From CAWGLW01 sp963823525 (GTDB lineage: Bacteria > Pseudomonadota > Gammaproteobacteria > Steroidobacterales > Steroidobacteraceae): 64,000 nucleotides of DNA. The translations under genes were made by a program, and so were the position numbers. Below, piece after piece: positions 44,828-53,446 of the stretch. Each line of letters starts with the position of its first letter. Position 1 is the first letter of the stretch. The notes beneath the pieces are model-generated. The model was not told the origin of the DNA and made no database searches. It was given only the letters and a program-made list of their open reading frames with translations. The stretch spans positions 1,488,001 through 1,552,000 of the forward strand of contig CAWGLW010000006.1 in NCBI GenBank assembly GCA_963823525.1, given 5' to 3'.

Positions 44828-45550
44828 CTACGCAGGCTCAACAGGTGTTTCGGACATGAGCAGCAGCGTCCCTTCGGGAGCCTCCAGCAAGGCAAGCTGA
44901 TCGCGGGGCCAGTCGCCTGGCAGTTTCGCGAAACGGTAACCCTCGTCTCGCAGCTCAGAGGCGCGATCTGGCATCTCTGGCAATGAGAACTTCAACACCG
45001 GCCTTCGGAGTTTCACGTCGTAGAGCCCGAGGTTGATGTCACGGGCCGCGACGGCGGCGCGGCGCACGGGCGCCGACTCAGGATCGAAAGCCACGAGGCC
45101 GAGCCTGTCCCAGAACGCGGCACAGCCGTCGAGGTTGTCAGTCGGCAGGCCGATTTCCTCGAAGAATCCGAGCCGGGAAATGAAGCCAGCCGTCACGTTG
45201 GCGGGCGAGAAAGTCCTCGCTTCGACCAGCGTGATCAGCAGCCCGGTCGGGTCGCGAAACCCGATGCGGTGGAAGGACTCCTCGTCCAGGCAGGTGAAAT
45301 CCAGCTCGATGCCCGCCTCCCTGAGCGCCTGCACATGCGCCTCAAGGTCCGGGTGCAGCCAGGTCAGCGAGGGCCGGTCGCCCCCATCCTGGTGCAGTCC
45401 GAGGACCAGCCGACCATCGGTAATGACGGCGTAGGGATGACGCCAGGCGTCGCCGACGACGGCCTGCACGAAGCCGAGCGATTCATAGAACACGAGCGAT
45501 TCGGCGATGTCCGGGGCAGCGACGCTGATCTCCAGAAAGCGCCCAAGCAT
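44828..45550 (-). CDS. VOC (glyoxalase/bleomycin-resistance) superfamily protein
   Basis: The 240-residue protein has two vicinal-oxygen-chelate modules. The first is at about residues 5-110 (LEISVAAPDIAESLVFYESLGF, then FTCLDEESFHRIGFRDPTGLLITLVEA). The second is at about 120-235 (LGFFEEIGLPTDNLDGCAAFWDRLGL, with EAPEGTLLLMSE). Many of these are lyases or dioxygenases, but metal ligands are not obvious here, so the function is open. Its ATG overlaps the hemH stop by one base (TGATG), so the two are co-translated. Confidence 0.78.
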   Translation of the reverse strand: MLGRFLEISVAAPDIAESLVFYESLGFVQAVVGDAWRHPYAVITDGRLVLGLHQDGGDRPSLTWLHPDLEAHVQALREAGIELDFTCLDEESFHRIGFRDPTGLLITLVEARTFSPANVTAGFISRLGFFEEIGLPTDNLDGCAAFWDRLGLVAFDPESAPVRRAAVAARDINLGLYDVKLRRPVLKFSLPEMPDRASELRDEGYRFAKLPGDWPRDQLALLEAPEGTLLLMSETPVEPA

Positions 45551-46647
45551 CAGGAAGGAGCACCCAGCGCTGTTGCACGATCACGTGAGGCGGCAAGACT
45601 GACGGGATCGGGGGCCTGCTCGATGTCCGGCCAGCCCGCCACGTGCTTCTGAACGACTTCCTCGATCAGCTGCACATGGGCCTCGCTGGAGTTCAGGCAA
45701 GGCACGTAATCGAACGATTCGCCACCGGCCGACAGGAAAAGATCTCGGTTCTGCATATCGATTTCCTCGAGGGTTTCGAGGCAGTCGGTCGCGAACCCGG
45801 GGCAGACCAGGGTGACCCGGCGAGGCCCGTTCGTCGCGTATTCCTGCAGCAGGTGATCGACATACGGCTGCAACCATTCTTCTCTGCCAAACCGTGACTG
45901 GAATCCAACCGACCACTGCGAGCCATCGAGACCGAGATGCTCCGCGACCCGGCGGGCGGTGGCTCGGCAGAAACAGTGATACGGATCGCCGGCGAGGAAA
46001 TAACGCTTGGGAATCGAGTGAAAAGAAAACAGCAGGTGGTTCCTTTCGTGACTGCGCCAGTGTTCGGCGATGCTCGCCGCGATCGCCTCGATGTAGGATG
46101 ACTGCTCCCAGTACTGGTTGACGAAGCGCAGCTCCGGCAGGTATCGCCATCGTCCAAGCTCGGCGGTAACGCGGTCAAAGATCGCGCCGGTGCTGGTGGC
46201 CGAATACTGCGGATAAAGTGGCAGGACCAGCAGACGCTGCACGTTGTCCCGGCGGAACTGATCGAGCGCCTGCGCGATCGACGGCCGTCCGTAGGTCATT
46301 GCCAGCGCAACTGACACGCGATCACTAAATCGCTGCTGCATGCGCAGCCGCACCGCGTCGGTCAGCGCTTTCGATTCGATCAGCAGAGGTGATCCCTCGG
46401 CTGTCCAGATCTTGCCGTAGGCATGTGCGCTGCGCCTCGGACGTATTCGCAGGATGACCCCGTGCAGGATCAGCCACCACAGTGCACGCGGCATTTCGAT
46501 CACCCGTGGATCGCTCAGGAATTCCGCAAGATATCGGCGGACCGCCCGCGGGCTCGGGTCGTCCGGCGTGCCGAGGTTGACCAGCATCAGTCCCGTTCGC
46601 GCGGGCGTGCCGTGTGCGTAGTCCGAGTTTCCTGTGTAGCGGTTCAT
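45550..46647 (-). CDS. hemH: Ferrochelatase
   Basis: The 365-residue enzyme inserts Fe(II) into protoporphyrin IX, the last step of haem synthesis. GLMLVNLGTPDDPSPRAVRRYLAEFLSDPRVIE is the classic N-terminus. The catalytic histidine is in LLFSFHSIPKRYF, and CPGFATDCLETLEEI is the conserved C-terminal block. Length fits proteobacterial HemH. The downstream VOC gene overlaps it by one base; no other haem gene is nearby. Confidence 0.95.
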   Translation of the reverse strand: MNRYTGNSDYAHGTPARTGLMLVNLGTPDDPSPRAVRRYLAEFLSDPRVIEMPRALWWLILHGVILRIRPRRSAHAYGKIWTAEGSPLLIESKALTDAVRLRMQQRFSDRVSVALAMTYGRPSIAQALDQFRRDNVQRLLVLPLYPQYSATSTGAIFDRVTAELGRWRYLPELRFVNQYWEQSSYIEAIAASIAEHWRSHERNHLLFSFHSIPKRYFLAGDPYHCFCRATARRVAEHLGLDGSQWSVGFQSRFGREEWLQPYVDHLLQEYATNGPRRVTLVCPGFATDCLETLEEIDMQNRDLFLSAGGESFDYVPCLNSSEAHVQLIEEVVQKHVAGWPDIEQAPDPVSLAASRDRATALGAPS

Positions 46648-46703
46648 TGCTGGTCTTCTTTACTGAGCATCCTGAGCTTCACTGCATTATGCCGATTGCC
46701 GGC

Positions 46704-47909
46704 TTACTTCGTGTATTGAGCCGCGGTGGTTTCCATCGACGGGGACAGTTTCAGTACGAGCACGCCCAGCAGGCAGACTGATGCGCAGAAAATGAGCATC
46801 GGAAACGGCGTTGTCGTCGGAAAGATGCCCATTGCCTGTACGCACACGGCACCTATCATCTGTTGCAGGAATCCGAGTGTGCTCGAGGCCACGCCGGCCT
46901 GTTGCGGTGCCAGGCTCACCGCGGTGGCGGTGACGTTGGGCAGTGCCAGACCCTGGCCAAATGCAACGACGCCCATGGGCAGGAAAATCCACAAGGGGTG
47001 CAGCAGGCCCAGGGCGACGAATCCAAGCGCTGCCAGTGCACCGATGGCCTGCAGCATGATTCCGGTGCTCAACATGCGCTGCGGTTTGCGTCGACCCATG
47101 AAGCGACTCACGGACCAGTTACCAAGAAAATAGCCGACGGCGATCAGCACGAAATACATGCCGTATTCGGTGGTCGGCCGTCTGAGCGCCGAGGCCATCA
47201 CGTAGGGAGCGAGTGAAATAAACACGATGAATGTCGTAAATATGATCGCGCTCTGCGCGACGCAACTGGCGAACAGCGGCATGCGCAACAGCCGTCCCGC
47301 GGTGGCAAACATCTCCGCGGCACGCGGCGGGTCGGCTTTGCGAGCGCTCGTTTCCGGCAGGTAGAACCAGACTGCGGCGGCCAGTAGACCCGTGAAAAGC
47401 GCCAGTGCGGCGAAGACCGAGCGCCAGCCCAGGCCGGCGGTGAGGTAGCCGCCGAGTGCCGGCGCCAGTGCGTGCCCAAGCACCGAAACCATCGTCAGGG
47501 TCGCCAGGACCTTGACCATCCGGTGAGCGGGAAACCGGTCACTGACAATGGCTCGCGCAACGATGATGCCGGTGGCCGTTCCGAAGGCCTGAATGCCCCG
47601 GCCCGCGACCAGCCAGCCGAGTTTTTGCGCGAGGAAACTCAGCAGCGCTCCGAGCATCAGGATCAGCAGCCCGCCCAGCACGGCCGGGCGCCGTCCGTAG
47701 CGGTCCGACCAGGGCCCCCAGAGCAGCATCCCGAGCGCAAAGGTCACCAGCGAAATGGAGAATGTGGTCTGGACTTCTGCGACGCTGGCGCCAAAGTGCT
47801 CGCGTACCGAGGGAAGGGCGGGCAGGTAGAGATTCGTCGCGACCGGTCCGAGGGCCGAGAGCGCTGCCAGCAGAACGAGCAGCGCCCGGTCCGAAAGCGG
47901 TCGAATCAA
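46704..47909 (-). CDS. Bcr/CflA-family MFS multidrug efflux transporter
   Basis: The 401-residue protein has twelve transmembrane helices. The N-terminal Bcr/CflA signature is TNLYLPALPSVREHFGASVAEVQTTFSISLVTFALGMLLWGPWSDRYGRRPAVLGG, read here in pieces. The motif GPWSDRYGRRP is MFS motif A. Relatives export bicyclomycin, chloramphenicol or sulfonamides by proton exchange. It starts at TTG 47909 overlapping the upstream dehydrogenase stop (TTGA), so the two genes are translationally coupled. Confidence 0.88.
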   Translation of the reverse strand: MIRPLSDRALLVLLAALSALGPVATNLYLPALPSVREHFGASVAEVQTTFSISLVTFALGMLLWGPWSDRYGRRPAVLGGLLILMLGALLSFLAQKLGWLVAGRGIQAFGTATGIIVARAIVSDRFPAHRMVKVLATLTMVSVLGHALAPALGGYLTAGLGWRSVFAALALFTGLLAAAVWFYLPETSARKADPPRAAEMFATAGRLLRMPLFASCVAQSAIIFTTFIVFISLAPYVMASALRRPTTEYGMYFVLIAVGYFLGNWSVSRFMGRRKPQRMLSTGIMLQAIGALAALGFVALGLLHPLWIFLPMGVVAFGQGLALPNVTATAVSLAPQQAGVASSTLGFLQQMIGAVCVQAMGIFPTTTPFPMLIFCASVCLLGVLVLKLSPSMETTAAQYTK

Positions 47910-49369
47910 GACGAGATGCCGCCCAGGCAGAGATACTTGAGCTCGGTGTAATCCTCGATGCCGTACCGGGAGCCTTCCCGCCCGATACCGGACTCCTTGA
48001 CTCCGCCGAACGGCGCCACCTCGGTCGAAATGAGCCCCGTGTTCAGCCCGACAATGCCGTATTCCAGCGCCTCGGCGACTCGCCAGGCACGCGCAAGGTC
48101 GCGGGTGTAGAAGTAGGCGGCCAGGCCGAATTCGGTATCGTTGGCCATCCTTACGGCTTCGGCTTCCGTCTCGAAGCGGAACACCGGTGCCAGCGGCCCG
48201 AAGGTTTCTTCGCGTGCCACCTGCATATCCGGCCGTGCGCCGGTAATCACGGTCGGTTCGAAGTACGTGCCGCCGAGTGCGTGACGCTTTCCGCCGCAGG
48301 CTAGCCGTCCCCCCTTGGCCAGCGCATCAGCGATGTGTTCCTCGACTTTTCCGACCGCGGCAGCATCGATCAGCGGGCCCTGGTCTGTGGCCCCGGCCAG
48401 GCCGTCGCCTACGCGCAGCCGGGCCACGCCTTCGACGAGGCCAGCCACGAATTCGTCGTGCACGCCCTGCTGCACGAGGATTCGGTTCGTGCACACGCAG
48501 GTCTGGCCCGTGTTGCGATACTTACTGGCCAGCACGCCTTCCACCGCGGCCTTGATATCGGCATCATCGAAAACGATGAATGGCGCGTTGCCGCCAAGTT
48601 CAAGCGAGACTTTCTTGAGCGTGGGGGCACACTGCACGAGCAGCTTCTTGCCGACTTCGGTTGAGCCGGTAAAGCTCAACTTGCGAACGCGGGCATTGGC
48701 CGTCATCTCGCCGCCAACGTCGCCGGCGCGGCCCGTTACTACGTTGAACACGCCCGGCGGTATGCCCGCGCGGCGCGATAGCTCTGCGAGCGCAAGGGCC
48801 GAGTACGGCGTCTGGGTCGCCGGCTTACAGACGAAAGTACATCCGGAGGCGAGTGCCGGGCCCGCCTTGCGGGTGATCATCGCTGACGGAAAATTCCATG
48901 GCGTAATCGCTGCAACGACACCGACTGGCTGGCGCAGCACGACGATACGCTTGTCGCTCTGGTGGGCAGGAATCACATCGCCATAGATGCGCTTACCTTC
49001 CTCGGCAAACCACTCGATGAAGGAAGCTGCATAACTGACCTCGCCCTTCGCCTCCGCCAGCGGCTTGCCCTGCTCTGCGGTCATGATGATCGCGAGATCG
49101 TCGGCATGGTCAAGCATCAGCTCGTACCAGCAGCGCATCAGCGCAGCCCGTTCTTTCGCGGTTCGAGCTGCCCACTCCGGAAATGCGCCATGAGCGGCAT
49201 CGATCGCGCGCCGGGTCTCTGTGGCACCCATCGTGGGAACGGTGCCGAGGGCACTGCCATCCGCAGGATTGCTGACTGCGACGGTCTTTCCGTCATCGGC
49301 GTCGACCCAGGCTCCGTCGATAAAGCATTGCTGGCGGAGGAGGTCACTGTCTGTGAGTGTCAGCACCAT
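47906..49369 (-). CDS. gabD: NAD(P)-dependent succinate-semialdehyde dehydrogenase
   Basis: The 487-residue aldehyde dehydrogenase oxidises succinate semialdehyde to succinate, the end of GABA degradation. The catalytic glutamate is in SLELGGNAPFIVFDDADI. The cysteine is in NTGQTCVCTNRILVQ, and the cofactor site is in TPWNFPSAMITRKAGPALASG. PFGGVKESGIGREGSRYGIEDYTELKYLC is the typical SSADH C-terminus. No gabT lies next to it. A general aldehyde dehydrogenase with another substrate remains possible. Confidence 0.88.
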   Translation of the reverse strand: MVLTLTDSDLLRQQCFIDGAWVDADDGKTVAVSNPADGSALGTVPTMGATETRRAIDAAHGAFPEWAARTAKERAALMRCWYELMLDHADDLAIIMTAEQGKPLAEAKGEVSYAASFIEWFAEEGKRIYGDVIPAHQSDKRIVVLRQPVGVVAAITPWNFPSAMITRKAGPALASGCTFVCKPATQTPYSALALAELSRRAGIPPGVFNVVTGRAGDVGGEMTANARVRKLSFTGSTEVGKKLLVQCAPTLKKVSLELGGNAPFIVFDDADIKAAVEGVLASKYRNTGQTCVCTNRILVQQGVHDEFVAGLVEGVARLRVGDGLAGATDQGPLIDAAAVGKVEEHIADALAKGGRLACGGKRHALGGTYFEPTVITGARPDMQVAREETFGPLAPVFRFETEAEAVRMANDTEFGLAAYFYTRDLARAWRVAEALEYGIVGLNTGLISTEVAPFGGVKESGIGREGSRYGIEDYTELKYLCLGGISS

Positions 49370-49419
49370 TGGGTGTACCTGTGGCGAGGAAGTTGGCCGC
49401 CTCGGTTGTCTGCGCGAGT

Positions 49420-50082
49420 TCAGCCGACGAATTCGTCGAAAAACGCCGTCGAGCGATCGAAGGCCAGGTGTGCGCTGGCCGAATCGAAGTCCGCCCGGTC
49501 GGTACAGTTGAATCCGTGCCCGACCGGGTACAGGTGATAGACGCCCTGCGGATAAGCTTCGCGGATCTTCTTCACGTCGGCTGCGCTGATATAGATGTCC
49601 TTCTCACCGAAGTGAAACATGGTCGGGCATCTCGGCACGTTTTCGAGCAGGTTCACGATACCGCCACCGTAGTAGGCGACGGCAGCGGCAATATTGGTGT
49701 GGCAGGCGGCCAGGTAGGTCACGCGGCCGCCCCAGCAGAAGCCGACCATTCCCACTCGCCCGGCATGGGTCACCGAATCAATCGCGGCGTTGAGGTCGGC
49801 GAGCAGGCGGGCGTCGTCAAGCTGGCCCACATAGTTCATGCCTTGCTCGAGTCCGGTCGCGTCATACGGCAGTTCGACGCCTTTTTCGAGTCGATCAAAC
49901 AAGGCCGGTGCCACGGCAATATAGCCTTTCGAGGCGTACTGCTCCGCGACCCGGCGAATGTGCGAGGTGACGCCAAATATCTCCTGGATGACGACAATCG
50001 CGCCTTTGGGGCGTCCTTCGGGCTTGGCGAGGTAGGCGGAGAAGACGTTGCCGTCAGAGGCTCTTAACTGCAGGGTGCTCAT
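49420..50082 (-). CDS. Dienelactone hydrolase family protein
   Basis: The 220-residue alpha/beta hydrolase has the DLH catalytic triad: Cys in GFCWGGR, Asp in HFGEKDIYIS and His in PVGHGFNCTDR. The N-terminal AIVVIQEIFGV block is also typical. Such enzymes open dienelactones in chlorocatechol breakdown or act as general carboxymethylenebutenolidases. The frame is open to 50100, but ATG 50082 has CGGAG 7 bases upstream and begins the conserved part. It is divergent from the thiolase gene. Confidence 0.88.
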   Translation of the reverse strand: MSTLQLRASDGNVFSAYLAKPEGRPKGAIVVIQEIFGVTSHIRRVAEQYASKGYIAVAPALFDRLEKGVELPYDATGLEQGMNYVGQLDDARLLADLNAAIDSVTHAGRVGMVGFCWGGRVTYLAACHTNIAAAVAYYGGGIVNLLENVPRCPTMFHFGEKDIYISAADVKKIREAYPQGVYHLYPVGHGFNCTDRADFDSASAHLAFDRSTAFFDEFVG

Positions 50083-50180
50083 CGATAGACTCCGAAGCAC
50101 AATGATCCATTGGAGACCTGTAAGAATAGCAGGAGCGAGGCCTTCGCTGGAGCTTCCGGTCAGCGGCCGGTGCAGGCTTT

Positions 50181-50199
50181 GAGTCTATAATCGAGACTC
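50181..50199. promoter_or_regulatory. Inverted repeat overlapping a TATAAT -10 box, thiolase promoter
   Basis: GAGTCT-ataatcg-AGACTC is a perfect 6-bp inverted repeat. It includes a consensus -10 hexamer TATAAT at 50186-50191, 31 bases before the thiolase ATG. A repressor bound here would block the promoter. No good -35 element is seen, so an activator is also possible. Confidence 0.5.
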
Positions 50200-50221
50200 G
50201 TTTCCAGTCCCGGGATATCCT

Positions 50222-51505
50222 ATGCTCGTCGGCTCCAGCGTACGCCGGGTCGCCATCGTTGGCGGCATCCGCATCCCGTTCGCGCGCGCGATGGGCGCAT
50301 ACGCGCAGTTCAGCAACCAGGCCATGCTCACGGCCACGCTGCGAGCGCTCGTCGAGCATTACGGGCTGGCCGGTGAGTGCCTGGGAGAGGTTGCTGCCGG
50401 CGCGGTCCTCAAGCATCCGCGTGACTTCAACCTCGTGCGCGAATCGGTGATGGGCAGCGGGCTGTCGCCGCGGACTCCCGGATTTGACCTGCAACGTGCC
50501 TGCGGGACGAGCCTCGAGGCCGCGATCGTCATCGGGATGAAAATCGCACTGGGTCAGATTGACTGCGGTATCGCGGCCGGTGTCGACACCGCGAGCGACG
50601 CGCCCATCGGTGTTAACGAGGAACTTCGCAAGCTGCTGTTGCGCAGCGCCCGCGGCCGCTCGCTGCGCGAGCGGCTTGTACCCTGGGCGGGCTTACGGCC
50701 CGGGCATATCAGGCCCGACCTGCCCGCGGTCGTCGAGCCGCGCACGGGTCTGTCGATGGGCCAGAGTTGCGAACGGATGGCGAAGGACTGGGCGATCAGC
50801 CGGAAAGCGCAGGACGAGCTGGCGTTCAGCAGTCACCGGAAAGCCGCCGCGGCCTATGAGGCCGGCTTTTACGATGCCCTCGTGGTCGAGTTTGGCGGAC
50901 TGCGCCAGGATGACAACCTTCGCGGCGACACCAGCCTGGAGAAGCTCGCGAAGCTCAAGCCCGCATTTCCGATCGACGGCAGTGCGACGCTGACGGCCGG
51001 CAATTCGACGCCCATGACGGACGGCGCTGCCGCGGTGCTGCTCGCCACGGAGGACTGGGCGCGAGCGAGAGGCCTGCCGATACTGGCCTACCTGAGCTAC
51101 GGTAAGGTGGCCGCCGTCGATTTTGTCGCGGAAGACGGACTGCTGATGGCACCGGCTTACGCGGTTCCGCGCATGCTCAGCGACGCTGGCATCGGATTGC
51201 AGGACTTCGATATCTACGAGATTCACGAGGCCTTCGCCGCCCAGGTGCTGTGCACGCTCGAGGCCTGGGAATCGGTCCGTTTCTGTCGCGAACGGCTGGG
51301 GCTGCACGACGCACTTGGAACGATCGATCGTGGCAGGCTCAACCCGAAGGGCAGCAGCCTGGCGATGGGTCATCCGTTTGCCGCCACGGGGGCGCGCATA
51401 CTCGCCACGCTCGCAAAGCAGATTGACCACCGCGGTGGCGGGCGTGGTCTCGTCTCCGTGTGTACGGCTGGCGGCATGGGCGTGACCGCGATCGTCGAAA
51501 AATGA
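50222..51505 (+). CDS. Acetyl-CoA C-acyltransferase (FadI-like thiolase)
   Basis: The 427-residue thiolase cleaves 3-ketoacyl-CoA or joins two acetyl-CoA units. The nucleophilic Cys94 is in RACGTSLEA. The histidine is in IYEIHEAFAAQ together with GHPFAATGARI, and the second cysteine is in VCTAGGMGVT. Length and the early VRRVAIVGGIRIPFARAMGAY favour the FadI branch used in beta-oxidation. The FadJ partner is not in the window. A gene for a dienelactone hydrolase lies on the other strand. Confidence 0.9.
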   Translation: MLVGSSVRRVAIVGGIRIPFARAMGAYAQFSNQAMLTATLRALVEHYGLAGECLGEVAAGAVLKHPRDFNLVRESVMGSGLSPRTPGFDLQRACGTSLEAAIVIGMKIALGQIDCGIAAGVDTASDAPIGVNEELRKLLLRSARGRSLRERLVPWAGLRPGHIRPDLPAVVEPRTGLSMGQSCERMAKDWAISRKAQDELAFSSHRKAAAAYEAGFYDALVVEFGGLRQDDNLRGDTSLEKLAKLKPAFPIDGSATLTAGNSTPMTDGAAAVLLATEDWARARGLPILAYLSYGKVAAVDFVAEDGLLMAPAYAVPRMLSDAGIGLQDFDIYEIHEAFAAQVLCTLEAWESVRFCRERLGLHDALGTIDRGRLNPKGSSLAMGHPFAATGARILATLAKQIDHRGGGRGLVSVCTAGGMGVTAIVEK

Positions 51506-51554
51506 CCCTATACTTCGTTTTCTCATGTCTCTATGCGGGTTTTGACTCTCATCG

Positions 51555-53375
51555 ATGAACACACGTATTGCAGCGCTGACCGTGCTTTCCGTCCTGGCGA
51601 CGGCTTGCACTACAGAGCCACCCATTTCGACGAGCCCGGCAGGTACGATCCCGCCCATTGAACAGACCTCTGGTGGCGACGGCGAGCAGCTCGACACGCT
51701 GCTTGAGGCGTATTTCGAAGAATCGCTGCAGTTGAACCCGGTGATGGCGACGTTCATCGGCGATAATCGGTACAACGACCGATTGCCGAATTACCTTGGC
51801 CCCGAGTATCGGGCAAAGGTACGGGCCATGAACGCGCGTTACCTGGGCGCACTGTCCGCGATCGATCCGGCACAACTCTCGCCGGAAGAGAAAATCTCCT
51901 ACGACATTTTCGGTCGTGAGCGAAGGCTCGAGATCGAGCAGGAGCGCTTCCCCGCCTACCTGCTACCGATGAGCCAGACCGGCAGCTTCATCACGCTGAT
52001 GCCGGCACTCGGTTCGGGTACAAATGCACAGCCGTTCGAGACCGTGCAGGACTACGAGAACTGGCTCAAGCGACTCGAGGCCTACCCCGCGATTCTCGAC
52101 CAGGCGATTGTCAACATGCGCGAGGGCGCCAGCAAAGGTGTCGTCCAGCCACGACCCGTGATGGAAAAGGTGCTGCCGCAACTGGACGGCGTGATCGTCG
52201 AGGATCCCACGCAGAGCCTGTTTTACGCGCCGATCAAGTTAATGCCCGAATCGTTCCCAGCGGACGTTCAGGCGCGCCTGGCCACGGAATACGCGACGGT
52301 GATTGCGAACCAGGTGCTGCCGGCGCACGTTCGGCTGCGCGATTTCATTCGCGACGACTACCTTTCGAAGACCCGTGACAGCGTGGCCTGGTCGGCACTG
52401 CCGGATGGGGCGGCCTGGTACGCGTTCCATGTGCGTGAGCACACGACGACCGACCTGAGCCCCGAGGCGATACACGCGATCGGCCTGGGTGAGGTGGCGC
52501 GAATTCTCGGTGAAATGGACGGCGTGCGTCAGCAGGTGGGATTCGAAGGTGATCTGGATGCGTTCTTCGAATTCCTCGAGACCAACCCGCAATTTTACTA
52601 CACGGATGGCGCGGACCTGGTTGCGGGCTACCAGGACGTGAAACGTCGCATCGATGCGGCGCTGCCGAGGGTCTTCTCGGTCTTTCCGAAAGCCGATTAC
52701 GAAGTCCGGGAGGTCGAAGCCTTTCGCGCGCAGTCGGCCGCTGGTGCCTCCTACCAGCCCGCATCCGCCGACGGATCGCGACCCGGCATCTTTTACGTGA
52801 ACACCTACAACCTGAAAGCGCAGCCTCGCTTCGGCATGGAGACGCTTTCCCTGCATGAAGCGTCACCCGGGCACCACTTCCAGATTGCCATACAGCAGGA
52901 ACTCGAGGGTTTGCCGCGGTTTCGCCGTTTCGGCGGCGATTACACGGCCTTTGTGGAAGGCTGGGCCCTGTACGCCGAGTACCTAGGGCCTGAGCTTGGC
53001 ATGTTCACCGATCCCTACCAGTATTTCGGGCGGCTGAACGACGAGCAGCTGCGCGCAATGCGTCTCGTTGTCGACACCGGCCTTCACGTTAAGGGCTGGA
53101 GCCGCGAGAAGGCGATTCGTTACATGCTCGACAATTCGACACTGGCCGAGACCGACGTCGTCTCAGAGGTCGAGCGCTACATTGCATGGCCGGGCCAGGC
53201 GCTGGGCTACAAGATCGGCGACCTGCGAATCCAGCAGTTGCGTCGCGACGCAGAGCAGGCCCTGGGACCAAAGTTCGACCTGCGCGATTTTCATCGCGAG
53301 GTGCTCTGTGACGGTGCCGTGCCGCTCGATGTGCTCGAGGCAAAGATCGAACGCTGGGTCGCCGCGCGGCGCTGA
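51555..53375 (+). CDS. DUF885 family lipoprotein, intact metal motif
   Basis: The 606-residue protein has a lipobox (LATAC, Cys18). It matches the full-length DUF885 family, whose C-terminal half carries the motif HEASPGHHF at residues 434-442 and EGWALYAE with Glu468. His434, His441-type histidines and Glu468 resemble a gluzincin zinc site, so a metallopeptidase-like activity is plausible, though unproven for the family. It is followed 71 bases later by a paralogue of almost the same length. Confidence 0.87.
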   Translation: MNTRIAALTVLSVLATACTTEPPISTSPAGTIPPIEQTSGGDGEQLDTLLEAYFEESLQLNPVMATFIGDNRYNDRLPNYLGPEYRAKVRAMNARYLGALSAIDPAQLSPEEKISYDIFGRERRLEIEQERFPAYLLPMSQTGSFITLMPALGSGTNAQPFETVQDYENWLKRLEAYPAILDQAIVNMREGASKGVVQPRPVMEKVLPQLDGVIVEDPTQSLFYAPIKLMPESFPADVQARLATEYATVIANQVLPAHVRLRDFIRDDYLSKTRDSVAWSALPDGAAWYAFHVREHTTTDLSPEAIHAIGLGEVARILGEMDGVRQQVGFEGDLDAFFEFLETNPQFYYTDGADLVAGYQDVKRRIDAALPRVFSVFPKADYEVREVEAFRAQSAAGASYQPASADGSRPGIFYVNTYNLKAQPRFGMETLSLHEASPGHHFQIAIQQELEGLPRFRRFGGDYTAFVEGWALYAEYLGPELGMFTDPYQYFGRLNDEQLRAMRLVVDTGLHVKGWSREKAIRYMLDNSTLAETDVVSEVERYIAWPGQALGYKIGDLRIQQLRRDAEQALGPKFDLRDFHREVLCDGAVPLDVLEAKIERWVAARR

Positions 53376-53446
53376 CGGATTGCGCGTGCGGACACCACGG
53401 TTGAGCACAGCGCACGGCGCAGACCGAAAAAAGCACGTCACGCCGA

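Noticed and set aside
50693..51775. A 360-codon minus-strand frame over the thiolase and DUF885 genes
   Set aside because: It crosses the junction of two well-supported genes on the other strand and shows no family pattern.
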